From: Areca catechu
Taxonomy: Eukaryota; Streptophyta; Magnoliopsida; Arecales; Arecaceae
Direction of reading: 5' to 3'
DNA length: 64,000 nt
Assembly: GCA_021397845.1 (NCBI GenBank)
Contig: CM038050.1
Coordinates: forward strand, 147,745,980 to 147,809,979
A program made the translations under genes and the position numbers. Numbering within the stretch: the first letter of the stretch is position 1; each line of letters begins with the position of its first letter. The notes under the pieces are model-generated. The model ran no database searches and was not told the origin of the DNA. It saw only the letters and a program-made list of their open reading frames with translations. Shown here one piece after another: positions 10,855 through 22,237 of the stretch.

Positions 10855-12336
10855 TGATGCATGATGTGAAGAGGAATTCTAGCTTAACAGTTTAGCAATT
10901 CAAATTGAGCAATGATACCTACTTACATTAGCAAAGCTCAAGCATACGAAAGGGCAAAAGTAAACTATATGATGAGACTACTTAATGAAAGAAAACTTAC
11001 CCATAATGTAGTTCCATTTTAATCAAGAAAGAATGGACCTAATGGTTGAGAAACCACTCTAACTAAGACATAAACCTTCATATGAATAGACCTAAAAGAC
11101 TCGGATGGGTTTACTAACCAATGATGAGCTCTCCCTCCTTTGATGGTAGATCAATTTCAGCACTTCATGGAGCTGCAACTGAACTCGAAGACTATCACTT
11201 TCGAAATGGAAACTCCCTCCATGGTTGGTTCCAAGGCAAACTAAAACCTCCTCTTTAACTCAGGATTGTAGAGAACTCTACAATGAATAACATTATTGAC
11301 ATGGCAAAGTTGAGGAAAATTGAAAGAAGTGATCAGAAGGAAGAGTAGAGTGATTGGCATTTTTGTATTGGATGGATGAGTGCTTGAGTGGGAAAAAGCT
11401 TGTATCCTTGAAGAAGGAATGGCTCCTTAGTGTGCTTGGGATGTGGAAGGATGGTGTCTTTCAAGAAGAATGGATGAATGGCTTCCTTGAGTTGAAGTTG
11501 GTGGGCGTCTTGGAAGAAGAATGGATGAATGGCTTCCTTAAAGTTGGTGGGCGTCTTTGGAAGGAAGATGAAGATGATAATCTTGGAAGGATTGTTGGAG
11601 AAGGCTTCCTTTGAGATGGCATCCTTTGGGGCTTGCTAAAATTGGTGTTTAGGGAAGATGGAAGAGAAAGCTTAGTAGGTAGACTAATGCAACTATGAGG
11701 TAGCTAGGTTGAGCCTCACACTCACTCCCTCATGGAGGATATTTGCATCACACAAATGGAAAGAAATTGGGAACTCAAAATTTTTCATTCATTAGATGCA
11801 TTACAAGGAGCTATGGAGAGGTATTAATAGACCTTCCAAAGCCTTTTGAAATTTTGAAATTCATGGAGGAATACATGGAGAAGATGGTGGAGAATTACAA
11901 CCAAACTTGATTCAAGGAGAGGATTAAGGATCGGCCACTCCATTTTGAATTTGAATGTAGGTTCCCAAGTGGAGGGAGGTGTGAGTTGTCCTCCATGTTG
12001 GCATGGCTACCACCTAGGCTTGGTGATGTGGCGGTCCAACTTGGTCTTGTAGTTAACTTGCTGATTTATCCCAAGTGTTGAGTTATCCCAAATAGTTAAG
12101 GTTATTCCAGGTAGCCGAATAAGTGCTGAAGTGTTGAGTTATTCCAAGTAGCTGAAAAAGTGCTGAATAGCTAAAATGTTGAGATAGAAATTGAAGTAAC
12201 AGAATTCTTTGGTTAAGTCAGCTCTAGTGCTCGAGTCGACTCTTTAGGTTGTAGTTGAACTGACTTGTAAGGGCTTCAAATTTATCATTCAATCCATAAA
12301 GAATTTGATTGAAGGCCATTGTTGGTGTCCGCACTA
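10855..12336 (-). repeat. Chromo-1 3' LTR
   Basis: It pairs with 17834-19303. It contains an in-frame 51-bp duplication (atggatgaatggcttcctt at 11470 and 11521) that is also in the other copy. An 86-codon plus-strand ORF (11354-11614) spans it, but it runs antisense to the element and is probably fortuitous. Confidence 0.9.
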
Positions 12337-12419
12337 ATTTTCTCGGGATGGCAAGAACTCGACCCTGTCGAGTATGGGTCAACCTGACTCTGGTAATGCT
12401 CTAATAAGTCTAGGTTGAT

Positions 12420-15400
12420 TCATTGCAGGTCCTCCCTAGTGATCCATGAGTTTTCAGATTCTAGCCAACCTTGCCAACGAACCATATAGCATTGGTAATC
12501 TTTGTTCCTCGTAGTGATAGTCATGTAGTCCAGAATCCACTCAATTTTGTCTCGCCGCTTTGGGAAAGTGGCTAGTGGACACTCAGGGATAGGCTCACTC
12601 TTAAAAATAGGGTTAGGCCCAAAAGACTCACTAGGTATCATCATTGGCTTCTTATACTCTATCAAGTCTGAAACATTGAAGGTCGAGTTGATACCTAGGT
12701 CAGATGGTAACTCAACTACATACACGTTAGGTCCAATCTTCTTTAGATTTTAAATGAGCCTGCACCATGGGCATGTAATTTTTTAATAGTTCTAGATGGG
12801 AACCATTCAGGTCTTAGTCTAATTATTACGTAGTCTCCTTCATAGAATTCTTTGATCCTCTTACGTGAATTAGCCATATGCTTGTAGGTTTCATTGCTCA
12901 TGTTAATTTTTTACTGATTTCTTTATGCAAATCCTTAATATGTTGTGTGTACGACTCATGTGGGCAATGGGATGATATCTATGGGCTTCCTAGGTTTGTA
13001 ACCATGGACCACCTCAAATAGACTCTTTCCAATAGACCTATTGACTGAGCTGTTATAAGCAAACTCAGCACGAGGTAATAAGAGATCCCAATTTTCCATA
13101 CTATCACCAACTAGACATCTCAGCAGATTTCCTAGACTCCGATTAATGACTTCAGTTTGGCCATCAGTCTGAGGATGGTAGGCAGTAGAGAATTTCAATT
13201 TGGTTCCTAGCATATGCCAAAGGATTTTTCAAAAATAGCTAGTGAACCTAACATCTCTATCTGATACAATGGTTTTGGGTAAACCATGTAGCCTAACCAC
13301 TTCGTCAAGAAAAAGCTTAGCCATTCTTAAAGTATCTAAAGTTTGAGAGAATGGTATTAAGTGAGCCATCTTTGAGAACCGGTCAACTACAATGTAGATG
13401 GAATCATGTCTCCTTGAGGTCTTTGGTAGTCCTAGTACGAAGTCTATGCTAAGATCTTGCCAGGAAAAATCAGGGATAGGTTGAGGAGTGTACAGACCAA
13501 TGTTCTGCTTTTGCTATTTGGCAACAACATATGTTCGACATTGCGCCACAATTTGGGCTACATTCCTCTTGAGGTCAGGCCAAAAGAATTGGTCTTCTAT
13601 TGCTAAGATTGTCTTATTTCTACCAAAATGACCTGCTAGGCCTCCAGCATGAACTTCCCAGATCAAAAACTCTCTTATAGAAGGTCGGGGGACGCACAAC
13701 TAGTTTCCTTTGAAAAGGAATCCATCATGAATAGTATAATCACTATGTACACTAGACGGTCCTTATTGAAGGGATTGATAAATGACACTAAAGTCGAGGC
13801 ACTTAGGGTATCTTCTTTCAGTCTATCAAATCCTATAACTTCAGTGCTAACTGAGGTCAAAAGCATGGATCGTTGGCTCAGTGCATCTACAACCCTATTT
13901 TTAGTGCCGGCACGGTGTTTCAGAACAAAAGTATATGCTTGAATGTATACCACCCATTTCCCATGCGAATTAAGGAATCATAAGGCTTCATGATCGGAAT
14001 AAAGAATGAACTCTTGCTGTAGTAAGTAATGTCTCCAATACCTCAATGCTTGAACTACCACATACAATTCCTTATCATAAGTCGAATATCTCATTCTCGC
14101 CTCATTCAACTTTTCACTAAAGAATGCCACTAGATGACTCTCCTGACTCAAGACTCCTCTAATTCCTACTCCAGAGGCATCACAAGCAACCTCAAATACC
14201 TTTGAAAAATTAGGTAATCTTAGAATAGGTGCTTGGGTCATTCTCTCCTTGATTTCTAGGAAGGCTCTATCAATGACTTTTGTCCATTCAAAGGTTCCCT
14301 TCCTAATACAGTCGGTAATGGGTGCCACTATGGTACTGAATCCTCTAATAAATATCCAATAGAAGGTAGCTAAACCATGGAAACTATGAACTTCATGAAC
14401 ACTTTTGGGTACCAGCCACTCAACTATGGACTTGACCTTCTCGGGGTCGGCAGACACTCCTTCAGTGGTGGCGACAAATCCTAGAAAGATAACTCTATGG
14501 GTCATGAATTCACATTTCTTGAGGTTGGCATAGAGACTATCTTGTCTAAGGGCTTGACAAATTTGCCTAAGATGATTCAAGTGATCTTCCTTCGTTTTAC
14601 TATAAATGAGAATGTCATCAAAATAGACCACTACAAACTTTCTAATGAATGTCCTTAAAACTTGGGTCATGATTCTCATGAAGGTGCTGGGTGCATTGGA
14701 CAGACCGAAAGGCATTACTACCAACTCATACAAGCCATCTTTAGTCTTGAAAGTGATTTTCCATTCATCCCCGGGTCTAATTCTTACTTGATGATAGCCA
14801 CTCTTAAGGTCAATTTTGGAGAAAATTTTGGCTCCGGCCATCATATCCAACATGTCATCCAAACGAGGAATAGGGAAACGATACTTAATGGTAATCTTAT
14901 TGATGGCTCGACTATCTACACACATTCTTCATGTGCCATCTTTCTTAGGGGTCAGAAAGGCAAGTAACGCACATGGGCTCAGGCTTTCTCTAATGAATCC
15001 CTTTTGGGGTAGTTCTGCTACTTGTCATTGTAACTCAGAATGTTATGTAGGATTCATCCTATAATAGGGAAGGTTGGGTAATGTGGATCCTGTGATCAAA
15101 TCTATGGCATGTTGAATATCTCTTAAGGATGGAAGGTGATTGGGAAGGTCTTCTAGAAATACATCTTGAAACTCCTCTAGAAACCTTAACACTTCCTGGG
15201 GCTGTTCCTTATGGGTTTGATCCTGAACTTCCTTAGTTGACAAAATCCAAATAGGTGAACCACCGTTAAGCTCTTGCTCCAATTCCTTAGCACTGATCAT
15301 GTTTATTCCTTGTTTCTTGTCCCTTAGGTGACTTGATCCTCTCTTAACACTATCCTTAGGTGGTGAGGAATTGATTACAATCTTCTTTCCCTTATGAGTG

Positions 15401-15486
15401 AAAGAACATGAATTAGAATGACCATAGAGTATAGCATCATGATCATACAACCATGGTCGGCCTAATATAATGCTACTAAACCCCAT
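12420..15486 (-). pseudogene. Chromo-1 pol: protease tail, RT, RNase H, integrase, chromodomain
   Basis: Reading right to left: a protease tail (SSIILGRPWLYDHDA) and RT N-terminus at 15486-15043; RT with intact YFDD and RNase H up to SDHEAL at 14925-13978; the RNase H end and the integrase zinc domain (HAGGLAGHFGRNK ... CRTYVVAK, where the last zinc Cys is Tyr) at 13953-13514; the integrase core (MDFVLGLPK-like Asp, SDRDVRF, GQTEVINRS) around 13470-13140; and a C-terminal chromodomain (YQCYMVRWQGWLESENSWI) ending at ~12420, 84 bp from the LTR. Chromodomains are thought to steer integration to histone-marked chromatin. At least six stops or frameshifts separate these pieces. The chromovirus assignment is firm; the sublineage is not decided. 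Confidence 0.9.
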
Positions 15487-15522
15487 TGGAAGAACATCGC
15501 ACCAAACCTTCTCTTGGTATGA

Positions 15523-16950
15523 CTAGATCTGGATTGTAACTTGGCACCTAAATTTGATGAGAATTGAGGTCGAATCTATCCAGGATACCTTATATGGGTT
15601 GGGATGGGGTACGGTGGACAATCCTAAGCTCTTGACTGTACTGGTTGATATGGCATTGACACAACTTTCACTATCTAAGATGATCTTGCAAACTTTCTCT
15701 CCTATCTTAACAAAGGTTTGTAGGATGCTAGTCCTACACCAATCTTCTTGCTCTTTAGCCTGAGTCAAAATACATCTCACAACCCCTAGAAATTCTGATG
15801 AGTCAATGATCTCTTCATCCCCTTCATACTCATCAACTAGGTTCATACCTGCCTCATATACTTCTTCTTCCTCACAATTTTCTAGGGATTCAGGGACTTC
15901 CTCTTCTACTTCTCCTATGTGTAATGCTCCGGTGGGACACTGGCTTGCATAGTGACCTATCTTATGGCACTTAAAACAATGGGCATTATCCTCTCTTCGA
16001 ACTTCAAGGCTCTTTCCTTTATCTTCTCTACAAGATAATTGAGTAGCAGGATTGGGTATGTTGGATGGACTTGGGCTTGGACTTGGCCTACTTCCAGGAG
16101 TATTAAACCTACTGGGTTCGGGTCGGCGAAATAGGGATCTCCTTTGAAATCTCTCACAGTCCCTAGCAACTTGATAGGCTTGGTCTAGGTCATGGACCTC
16201 TCTTAGAAATAATTTCCTCTGGATTTCTTCTATTAGACCTATTCTAAACCTAGACAAGGTCACAGCTTCAGACTCAACTACACTGCATCTCATGACGAAC
16301 TCATCAAACTTGATAATATACTCTGACACCGTTTTATTTCCTTGACTTAATCTTTGCCATTGATCCAATAGTCTTTGTTCATAGGACAGGGGTAAATACT
16401 TCTTCCTAAGCTTTACCTTCATAGATCTCCAAGTAGCTATAGGCATGTCACCTCTCTATCGACTAAGACGTTCAACATTACCCCAATACAATCTAGCCTG
16501 ACGGACCAATCTAAGTTTGGCATACTTAAATTTTCTATCTTCTGACATCTCATACCAATCAAAGTATTGATCCATATCAATCTCCCAGTCTACATACACC
16601 TTGGGATCTAAGTTTCCATCGAATGTATGTGCATCTAGACGAATATTTCTAAGGGCTTTCTCATCCTGGTCAACATAATCATGGTGTGGTCTCCTTTGAT
16701 ATGGGTCAGGAGTATGTTCCTAGCATTGGACTCTAGGATGGATGGGTGCCAATCTGGGTGACTGTGGCTAAGTAGGGGTCATACGGGTCTCTTCAAGAGT
16801 TCCTATTCTCTCTTCCATTTGATCAAACCTATTGTTCAATTGCTTGAACTGCTCAGTCATAGTTCTCATTAAAGCTTCTAGATTGGGGTCCATGATAGAA
16901 CCTGGTTGGTCATGTGAATATTGGTATGGAGTTCCTGATCTAGTAGTCAT
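15523..16950 (-). pseudogene. Chromo-1 gag and protease
   Basis: The start at 16950 (MTTRSGTPYQYSHDQ) matches the starts of the other three chromoviruses here. The first frame stops after 60 codons. The gag core reopens at 16446 (MPIATWRSMKVKLRKKYLP ... LLDQWQRLSQG). One CCHC zinc knuckle (CFKCHKIGHYASQCP) follows, then an acidic linker and the protease motif KIILDSESCVNAIS. The catalytic motif reads DSE instead of D-S/T-G, which should inactivate the aspartic protease. Gag coats the RNA; the protease processes the polyprotein. Confidence 0.88.
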
Positions 16951-17817
16951 TCAATACAAAGACTCGTTCTAAGGTTTGCTAGACCTAGAAGTTCAATGTA
17001 GTATAAATTGACTAAGTATAGATCAAGACTATAAATACTCTTTCAACTGGCCAGGTAAGAGGTGGGATTGCGGGAGGCTCCCCCTGCTCTCACAGGATCC
17101 TAATTAAAAATTGCAGATCCATATAAGGTGTTTACCTTTGGACCTCTAGCCTTAGACACCAATCTCTAGAAGTAGATGAAGAATTGACTTACACTAGCTT
17201 CAATACACTAATTGAGCTTGACTTGTTGGTGTCCCTAGTTCTAATTAGGTTGCTACTCAATTTTATTAAAGGTTTGGGTTCGATGCAAAATATGGTTAGT
17301 TGTTTTTGGGCTAAGGAAAGGTAATGACCTCCTTCCCTTATCTTATGATGTTATAGCCCTTAAGTGTTTTAAAATGAATGCAACATTACAATATTATCAA
17401 AACTAATTAAGCAGAATGTAAACAAAACTAATTAAGCAGAATGTAAATTTTCTAATTTGAAATTTCAAATTCAAATTTCAAATTTATTTTTTTTATATAA
17501 TTTTAAATTTTAAATTTCAAACTCCTGGTGGGAAACCTAAGTTTGAACTATGCCAAGAATTTTGGGGTGTTCAATGTACTAAACAAATGAAAATCATGCA
17601 CTTCACACACTCACTTGATAAATCATGCAAATAACTCAACAAGAATGCAAATAGCACATTAAACCTTCAACCTAAAGACTTCACGTCTGGCCATAGCTCA
17701 TTACTCCTATGGACAGACAGTATATTTGCATATACCCCATTCAGGAGGCGTGAAACTCTAGATTAAAGATGTAAACAATGTTGAAATTAAACTAACCTAT
17801 ATGCCCTAGTTTATCAT
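16951..17817 (-). other. Chromo-1 leader between PBS and gag
   Basis: Untranslated leader. It holds an AT-rich tract at ~17450-17522 made of repeated AAATTTSAAATTT-like units, which recurs at the same place in Chromo-3. No ORF is seen. Confidence 0.7.
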
Positions 17818-17829
17818 GCTCTGATACCA
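17818..17829 (-). other. Chromo-1 primer-binding site (tRNA-iMet)
   Basis: The minus strand reads TGGTATCAGAGC, the complement of the 3' end of plant initiator methionine tRNA. It lies 4 bp from the LTR edge. Confidence 0.93.
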
Positions 17830-17833
17830 TATA

Positions 17834-19303
17834 TGATAAGGGATGCAAAGAAAAACTCTAGCTTAATAGTTTAGCAATTCAAATTAAGCAATGATACCTA
17901 CTTACATTAGCAAAGTTCAAGCATAAGAAAGGGCCAAAGTAAACTATATGATGAGACTACTTAATGAAAGGAAACTTACCCGCCATGTAGTTCTATTTTA
18001 ATCAAGGAAGAATGGACCTAATTGTTGAGAAACTATTCTAACTATGACATAAACCTGACCTAAGAGACTCAGATGGGTTTGCTAACCAATGATGAGCTCT
18101 CCCTCCTTTGATGGTAGATCAATTTTAGCACTCCATGGAACTGCAACTAAACTCGAAGACTATCACTTCAGGAATGGAAACTCCCTCCATGGCTGGTTCC
18201 AAGGCAAAGTAAAACCTCCTCTTTAACTCAGAATTGTAGGGGACCCTGCAATGAATAACATTAGTGACATGGCAAAGTTGAGGAAAATTGAAAGAAGTAA
18301 TCAAAAGGAAGAGTAGAGTGATTAGCATATTTGTATTGGATGGATGAGGGCTTGAGTGGGAAAAAGCTTGCATCCTGAAGAAGGAATGGCTCCTTAATGT
18401 GCTTGGGATGTGGAAGGATGGTGTCTTTGAAGAAGAATGGATGAATGGCTTCCTTAAGTTGAAGTTGGTGGGCGTCTTCGAAGAAGAATGGATGAATGGC
18501 TTTCTTGAAGTTGGTGGGCGTCTTTGGAAGGAAGATGAAGATGATGATCTTGGAAGGATTGTTGGAGAAGGCTTCCTTGGAGATGGCATCCTTTGGGGCT
18601 TGCTGAAATTGGTGTTTAGGGAAGATGGAAGGGAAAGCTTTGCTAGGTAGACTAATACAACTATGAAGTAACTAGGTTAAGCCTCACACTCACTCCCTCA
18701 CGGAGGGCATTTGCATCACACAAATGGAAAGAAATTGGGAACTCAAAATTTTTCATTCATTAGATGCATTACAAGGAGCTATGGAGAGGTATTAATAGAC
18801 CTTCCAAAGCCTTTTGAAAATTTGAAATTCATGGAGGAATACACAGAGAAGATGGTGGAGAATTACAACCAAACTTGATTCAAGGAGAGGATTAAGGGCC
18901 GGCCACTCCATTTTGAATTTGAATGTTGGCGCCCAAGTGGAGGGGGGTGTGAGTCGTCCTCCATGTTGGCATGGCTGCCACCTAGGCTTGGTGATGTGGC
19001 GGTCCAACTTGGTCTTGTAGTTGACTTGATGATTTATCTCAAGTGCTAAGTTATCCCAAATAGTTGAGGTTATTCTGGTAGCTAAATAAGTGCTGAAGTG
19101 TTGAGTTATTCCAAGTAGCTGAATAAGTGCTAAATAGTTGAAATGTTGAAGTAGAAATTGAAGTAGCAGAATTCTCTGGTTGAGTCAGCTCTAGTGCTCG
19201 AGTCGGCTCTTTAGGTTATAGTTGAACAGACTTATTGGGGCTTCAAACTTATCATTCAATCCATAAGGAATTTGATTGAAGGCTATTATTGGTGTCTGCA
19301 CCA
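17834..19303 (-). repeat. Chromo-1 5' LTR
   Basis: Right-hand copy of 1470 bp that starts TGATAAGGG and ends CTGCACCA. It shares the 51-bp duplication (18437 and 18488). It would hold the promoter for the minus-strand transcript. Confidence 0.9.
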
Positions 19304-20508
19304 CAGTCCCAATTCTGCAACTCACCACCCGCATGCTCTGAACAAGGCAAGCCCTGTCAGATCCGGGGTCCAACCATATGCCGCCACATCCACCACCATA
19401 CGGTCGGGGGATGCTGGCTCGCATGGTGCTAGACCCAGAATCCCCCCAAAAGGAGAATCCCATCCAAGCCACAGGCCTTGTAACGGTTTGGCACCTATAA
19501 CTTGTTGGGGGTTTTTGGAACCCTGCCATCTATTGTGAAACTCACAATTTGGCACCTATAAGCCAAAAAACTCAAGAAGCCCTGAATCCACTGCCTTACT
19601 CATAGTCCGGAGATGCCTGCCGGGAAATTCCAGAAGTTCTATCATCTGCCTCTTGACTCATAATGCGATGAATCAAGCCGCAATACTCTTGAAGCCTTAC
19701 AACAGATTACCTTGGTTACAGCCCAAGGATGTTGGTGAGGAATCCCTGAAGTCCCATCATCGGCCACCTGATTTATGGCTCGACAAGCTAAGGAGATCCC
19801 CTAGAAGCAATTTGAGCCAAAGAAAAATAAAATGGCAAGCAAAGCAAAGGGAATACGAAGGGTTCCGAGTGGGGGGAGAAGAAAGAAAACCACCCCAATC
19901 GAAACATCCCCAACTTCGGAAAGAGATTCCCAGCAGCTCGGGAAGACCGAGCAGAGACTCCTAGCAGCCCGGGAAGATCGAGTCAAGACCCCAGCAGTTT
20001 AGGAAGTCGAGCTGCGGATTCAGGCTCGAAAGAAAAAAGGAAGAGAAGAGAAGAAGAAAAGAAAAGAAAAAGGAAAGACATAGCAACAATTATAAAAAGG
20101 ACGTTTTTCATTGATCAAAAGTCTCTTACACCCTATGGAGGCTCCCAATAGGCCGGGAGACCTCCTGAAGTTCTAAGATACAAGATGAAAGGAAGACAGG
20201 CCGAGGCCCCATCTTCGCTTCTGCCTGAGCGCACTGGCGCCCTTCCTTAGAAGCCTGCCAAAACACTAGAGCCCGGCATCGGCTCCGCCTCTACCGTGCA
20301 GTCCTCCTTGGAATTCACCGATCCCATGATTCCAAGGGCAGCTGCAGTAGCTCTGCATCAGGATAGCCCCACTAGCACCGCAGCGACCGTGACCCCTTCC
20401 ACAGCAACCATGACCTGACCACCACCTTCTCCTGTAAGATCTCCGGTCTTGTGAACCGGGAGGTGGCTCCGACTGCCCCTCATTTTCGAGGCAGCTTCTT
20501 TCTCTACC

Positions 20509-20835
20509 CTAGTGGCGCAACCGGAAGATCTCCCCCTCCACATTCGAGGAAAAAATTTTGAGCTCAGCGAATTTCTTCTCTGAACCAGATGCCTTCGCCT
20601 TGGCACCGGCTAGCCGCTCTTGGAGAGCTTCCACTTGGCCCTCCAGATCTCGGACCAAAATTTTGAAGTCCACCAAGAGCCCTCCTTCAGCGCCAGCCGA
20701 AGGAGAGGGATTGAAGAAGGAAAACAAGGAGGCCAACACCATAACCAGAAGGGTGCTCAAGAAGAAGAAAGGAGGCTTAGCGGAACCTTGGCTCCCTATG
20801 CCTGAAGGCCTTTTAAAGGCCATGCGATGCTTCAT
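20509..20835 (-). CDS. antisense ORF in Tat-3: hydrophobic segment plus coiled coil
   Basis: The open frame runs from 20898 to 20509 (129 codons). The Met at 20835 is the first that lies fully inside the internal region; the longer start would lie in the 3' LTR. From Met 22 the protein has a basic start, a hydrophobic stretch (FFFLSTLLVMVLASLFSFF) that could span a membrane, and a heptad-rich C-terminal half (DFKILVRDLEGQVEALQERL ...). The position (antisense, between internal region and 3' LTR) matches the gORF of Tat-1, whose coiled-coil part is at 3611-3814. It may be a remnant of that gene. A frameshifted continuation can be read to ~20358. Function unknown, and the ORF could be fortuitous. 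Confidence 0.4.
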   Translation of the reverse strand: MKHRMAFKRPSGIGSQGSAKPPFFFLSTLLVMVLASLFSFFNPSPSAGAEGGLLVDFKILVRDLEGQVEALQERLAGAKAKASGSEKKFAELKIFSSNVEGEIFRLRH

Positions 20836-20848
20836 TCTCTGGGCTCGA

Positions 20849-20862
20849 GAGTGGGGGGCATC
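20849..20862 (+). other. Tat-3 polypurine tract
   Basis: gagtggggggcatc lies directly before the LTR start TGATGTGG at 20863. Such a tract primes plus-strand synthesis. A similar, weaker tract (aagtagtggcatt) precedes TGATGCATCC at 47867. Confidence 0.7.
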
Positions 20863-22232
20863 TGATGTGGCAACATCCACTGATGTGGAGCCTGACACGG
20901 CAACATCTGCTTACGTGGAGCCTACACAGTCGCCAGCCAATGACCGCACGGGTAGAGCCTGTCACCTGGACGCGATCCCAAGTGGAAGGCCAAGGTGAGC
21001 CCCTTGCCGAGGTCAGCTCCTAGCTGGGGGCGAGCTCAAGAAGTGAGCCCCCCATCCGAGGTCAACTCCTGGCTAGGGTCATGTTCGTGCGATTGAAGTC
21101 AGCCCCCCTGCTGAGGTTAGCTCCCAGTTGGGCTCAAGATCAAGAAGCGAGCCCTCTGCCCGCTGCCAGCTCCTGGCCGAAGCAGAGCTCATAAAGTTGG
21201 CTCTCCCTACTGAGGCAGAATTCATAAAGCAGGCCCCTTGTCTAAGGCCAGCTCCCAACCGGGGTCGAGCTCATGGATGAGCCCTCCATCTGAGGTCAGC
21301 TCCTGGCTGGGATCGAGTTCATGCTGCCAAAGGAGGACCCCCTCGCGAGGTCTTTCTAGAATTCTTGCCGGTAGTAGAGGGGGGAAAGATCAGCAAGAAT
21401 TCAAACCACGGTCCTTGTCCACCTGCGACCTCTGAGAAGTGGCGCACGCCCTACCACCAATCCCAGTTCTGCAACATGCCGCCCGCATGCTCTGAATAAG
21501 GCAAGCCCTATCAGATCCGAGGCCAACCATACACCACCACGTCCATCACCGTATAGCCAGGGGATGCTAGCTCGCATGGTGCTAGACCCAAAATTCCCCC
21601 ATAAGGAGAATCTGTCCAAGCCACAGGCCCTACAACACCTGGATGATCCCTCAAAAAATGGAAAGATCCCACCATGGCATGGGGCTCAGCAACCCAGCAC
21701 CTGCCCCTCATAAGAAAAATAGCACCCCCTAACAAAAGGAAAGAAAAAGAGGAAAAAAAGAAGGAAAGGGAGGAGGGGCTGGAAGGCAAGGCAAGCAAGG
21801 TAAGATGGTAAGAGGCCGACATAGGAGGAGCGGGGAGAGAGGCAAGTGAGCAGGCTCCCTGAGAGCTCAGAGGCCAAGGAGCTGGACAGAGAACCTCCCC
21901 GCTCTCTGCTCTCCATTCCTCCCTTCTATCGTTCAGGCATCGTTATCCTGTTGTTTATATTATTTGAATATCTTTATCATGTCACCCCCTAAGGTGAGGG
22001 AGTCCCCCAAGCTCTATGTCTCAAAGGTTTTCTATTCTCCTCGATCATCCCACTGACTTGATCATCAGAGTATCCTTGCCGGAATACCCGGCTTGGGTCT
22101 CCTTTATTTTGCAGGCTGAGTGGGCTGAAGAGCCGACTTGCCCGGCAGGAGAGGGCACCCCCGGCGGGAGAAGGCACCCAACATAGCGGCGACACACCAG
22201 AGCTATGGGCCATGATGATCTTGATGGCAACA
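20863..22232 (+). repeat. Tat-3 3' LTR
   Basis: 1370 bp from TGATGTGGCAACATC to GATGGCAACA. It is followed by TSD accat and then Tat-2 gag. A TATA-like tttatatta lies near 21951. The distal part resembles the Tat-1 LTR end at 5915-6106. Confidence 0.85.
20995..21330 (+). repeat. imperfect ~49-55-bp repeats in the Tat-3 LTR
   Basis: The motif gaggtcagctcc (with variants) recurs at about 21014, 21063, 21118, 21167, 21249 and 21297, with agctcaagaagcgagcccc-like text between. The same repeats are in the split 5' LTR (9085-9171, 10540-10700). Confidence 0.65.
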
Positions 22233-22237
22233 ACCAT

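Larger units (their letters stand above)
10855..19303 (-). mobile_element. Chromo-1: Ty3/gypsy chromovirus, complete but mutated
   Basis: It is 8449 bp, with TGATGCATG at the left end and TGCACCA at the right end, flanked by the TSD cagtc (10850-10854 and 19304-19308). The uninterrupted Tat-3 LTR at ~21455 shows the empty site. Two LTRs of 1482 and 1470 bp flank gag-protease-RT-RNase H-integrase-chromodomain on the minus strand, and the initiator-Met PBS lies next to the right-hand (5') LTR. Multiple stops and frameshifts make it non-autonomous today. Confidence 0.92.
8974..19488 (+). repeat. Tat-3 5' LTR, in three pieces
   Basis: The pieces are 8974-9171, 10519-10854 and 19309-~19488. They match the uninterrupted 3' LTR at 20863-21065, ~21071-21455 and 21460-21630. 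The breaks are the solo LTR and Chromo-1. The last ~600 bp of the 3' LTR copy (21630-22232) have no visible counterpart here, so this LTR is truncated at its distal end, or the boundary shifted. A TTTGGCACCTATAA motif at ~19488, repeated near 19544, may be the primer site. Confidence 0.65.
19489..20862 (+). other. Tat-3 internal region
   Basis: No gag or pol motifs in any frame. The left half has a purine-rich tract (20025-20090) and short repeats of cagcagctcgggaagaccgag type (~19930-20010). The right half carries an antisense ORF. The region ends with the purine tract before the 3' LTR. Confidence 0.6.
8974..22232 (+). mobile_element. Tat-3: non-autonomous Tat-like element, itself invaded twice
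   Basis: The outer ends are TGATGTGG (8974) and GGCAACA (22232). They are flanked by the 5-bp TSD accat (8969-8973 and 22233-22237), inside Tat-2 gag. LTR copies start at 8974 and 20863. Removing the Sirevirus-like solo LTR and Chromo-1 leaves about 3.46 kb: two LTRs and only ~1.4 kb of internal DNA with no gag or pol. A purine tract (gagtggggggcatc) precedes the 3' LTR. The internal region carries an antisense ORF, so it is best described as a large non-autonomous derivative of a Tat element. Confidence 0.8.

Noticed and set aside
17818..17829. tRNA gene for Met
   Set aside because: Only the 12-base primer-binding complement is present here and at 33316, 36177, 46068, 50304 and 58083; no cloverleaf.
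18125..18589. 154-codon minus-strand ORF in the Chromo-1 5' LTR
   Set aside because: It lies in LTR DNA, is Ser/Pro/His-rich and reflects the 51-bp duplication; no domain is recognisable.
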